Part shown: positions 24,736 to 24,828 of the stretch, piece by piece | Position numbering within the stretch: position 1 is the first letter of the stretch | Layout of the letters: every line of letters begins with the position of its first letter | Assembly: GCA_023442525.1 (NCBI GenBank) | Contig: JAEZZA010000007.1 | Coordinates: 1 to 24,828 of the forward strand | Source: Bacteroidota bacterium | Lineage (GTDB): Bacteria > Bacteroidota > Bacteroidia > Bacteroidales > UBA10428 | DNA length: 24,828 bases | Reading direction: 5' to 3' | Translations under genes and position numbers: made by a program | Notes under the pieces: model-generated | The model's input: the letters and a program-made list of their open reading frames with translations, nothing else | Database searches by the model: none | Told to the model about the DNA's origin: nothing

Positions 24736-24828
24736 ATCTCCAGATTACTGGCAGAATCTAATTCATGTTCAGATATTCTTCCCCTCTATCCCTCATTCCT
24801 GTATCTGACCAGCTGTAGCCTGTAGCCT

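Overview
The window looks like the chromosome of a Bacteroidota member, probably of a Bacteroidales/Marinilabiliales-type lineage. The evidence is a sensor kinase with a periplasmic Reg_prop/Y_Y_Y sensor paired with a LytTR regulator, an IS4-type (DUF4372-like) transposase, few strong Shine-Dalgarno sequences, and low-GC intergenic DNA full of short dispersed palindromic repeats. The phylum is well supported; anything finer is a guess.

Layout. 1-1071: a hairpin and a decayed IS4-family transposase (minus strand) lacking the catalytic C-terminus. 1072-5442: a full-length Lhr-type superfamily 2 helicase. 5443-5726: intergenic DNA with a 73-bp direct repeat (two full copies and a partial). 5727-10067: a LytS-like sensor kinase, a LytTR response regulator and a six-helix membrane protein, all on the plus strand. 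10068-10435: a composite palindromic repeat, then a leader with a perfect inverted repeat ending 5 bp before the next start codon. 10436-19064: a respiratory nitrate reductase operon in the order nitrate/nitrite transporter (NarK type), membrane-anchored dihaem cytochrome c, narG, narH, narJ, narI. 19077-24301: a minus-strand molybdenum cofactor operon converging on it. Read in its own direction it is TSUP-family permease, MobB-like P-loop protein, moeA, moaA, moaC, MOSC-MogA fusion, mobA, with overlapping or abutting genes. 24302-24828: an inverted repeat, then a mosaic of dispersed repeats, including a second copy of the composite repeat at 10070.

How it works together. NarK would exchange nitrate and nitrite across the membrane. 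NarGHI would oxidise quinol and reduce nitrate on the cytoplasmic side, with NarJ assembling NarG. The dihaem cytochrome is an extra electron-transfer component of the kind known from the Thermus nar operon. The converging operon supplies most of the bis-MGD cofactor that NarG needs: MoaA/MoaC (cPMP), the MogA domain and MoeA (adenylylation and metal insertion), MobA and a MobB-like protein (GMP addition). MPT synthase (MoaD/MoaE) and MoeB are not in the window. The nitrate and cofactor block is bracketed by two same-orientation copies of one composite repeat about 14.5 kb apart.

I found no rRNA, tRNA or CRISPR array and no clearly new enzyme system. The most unusual items are the repeat-bracketed nar/Moco block, the dihaem cytochrome in the nar operon, the TSUP permease and divergent MobB heading the Moco operon, the shortened MoaA, and the structured leader in front of narK.
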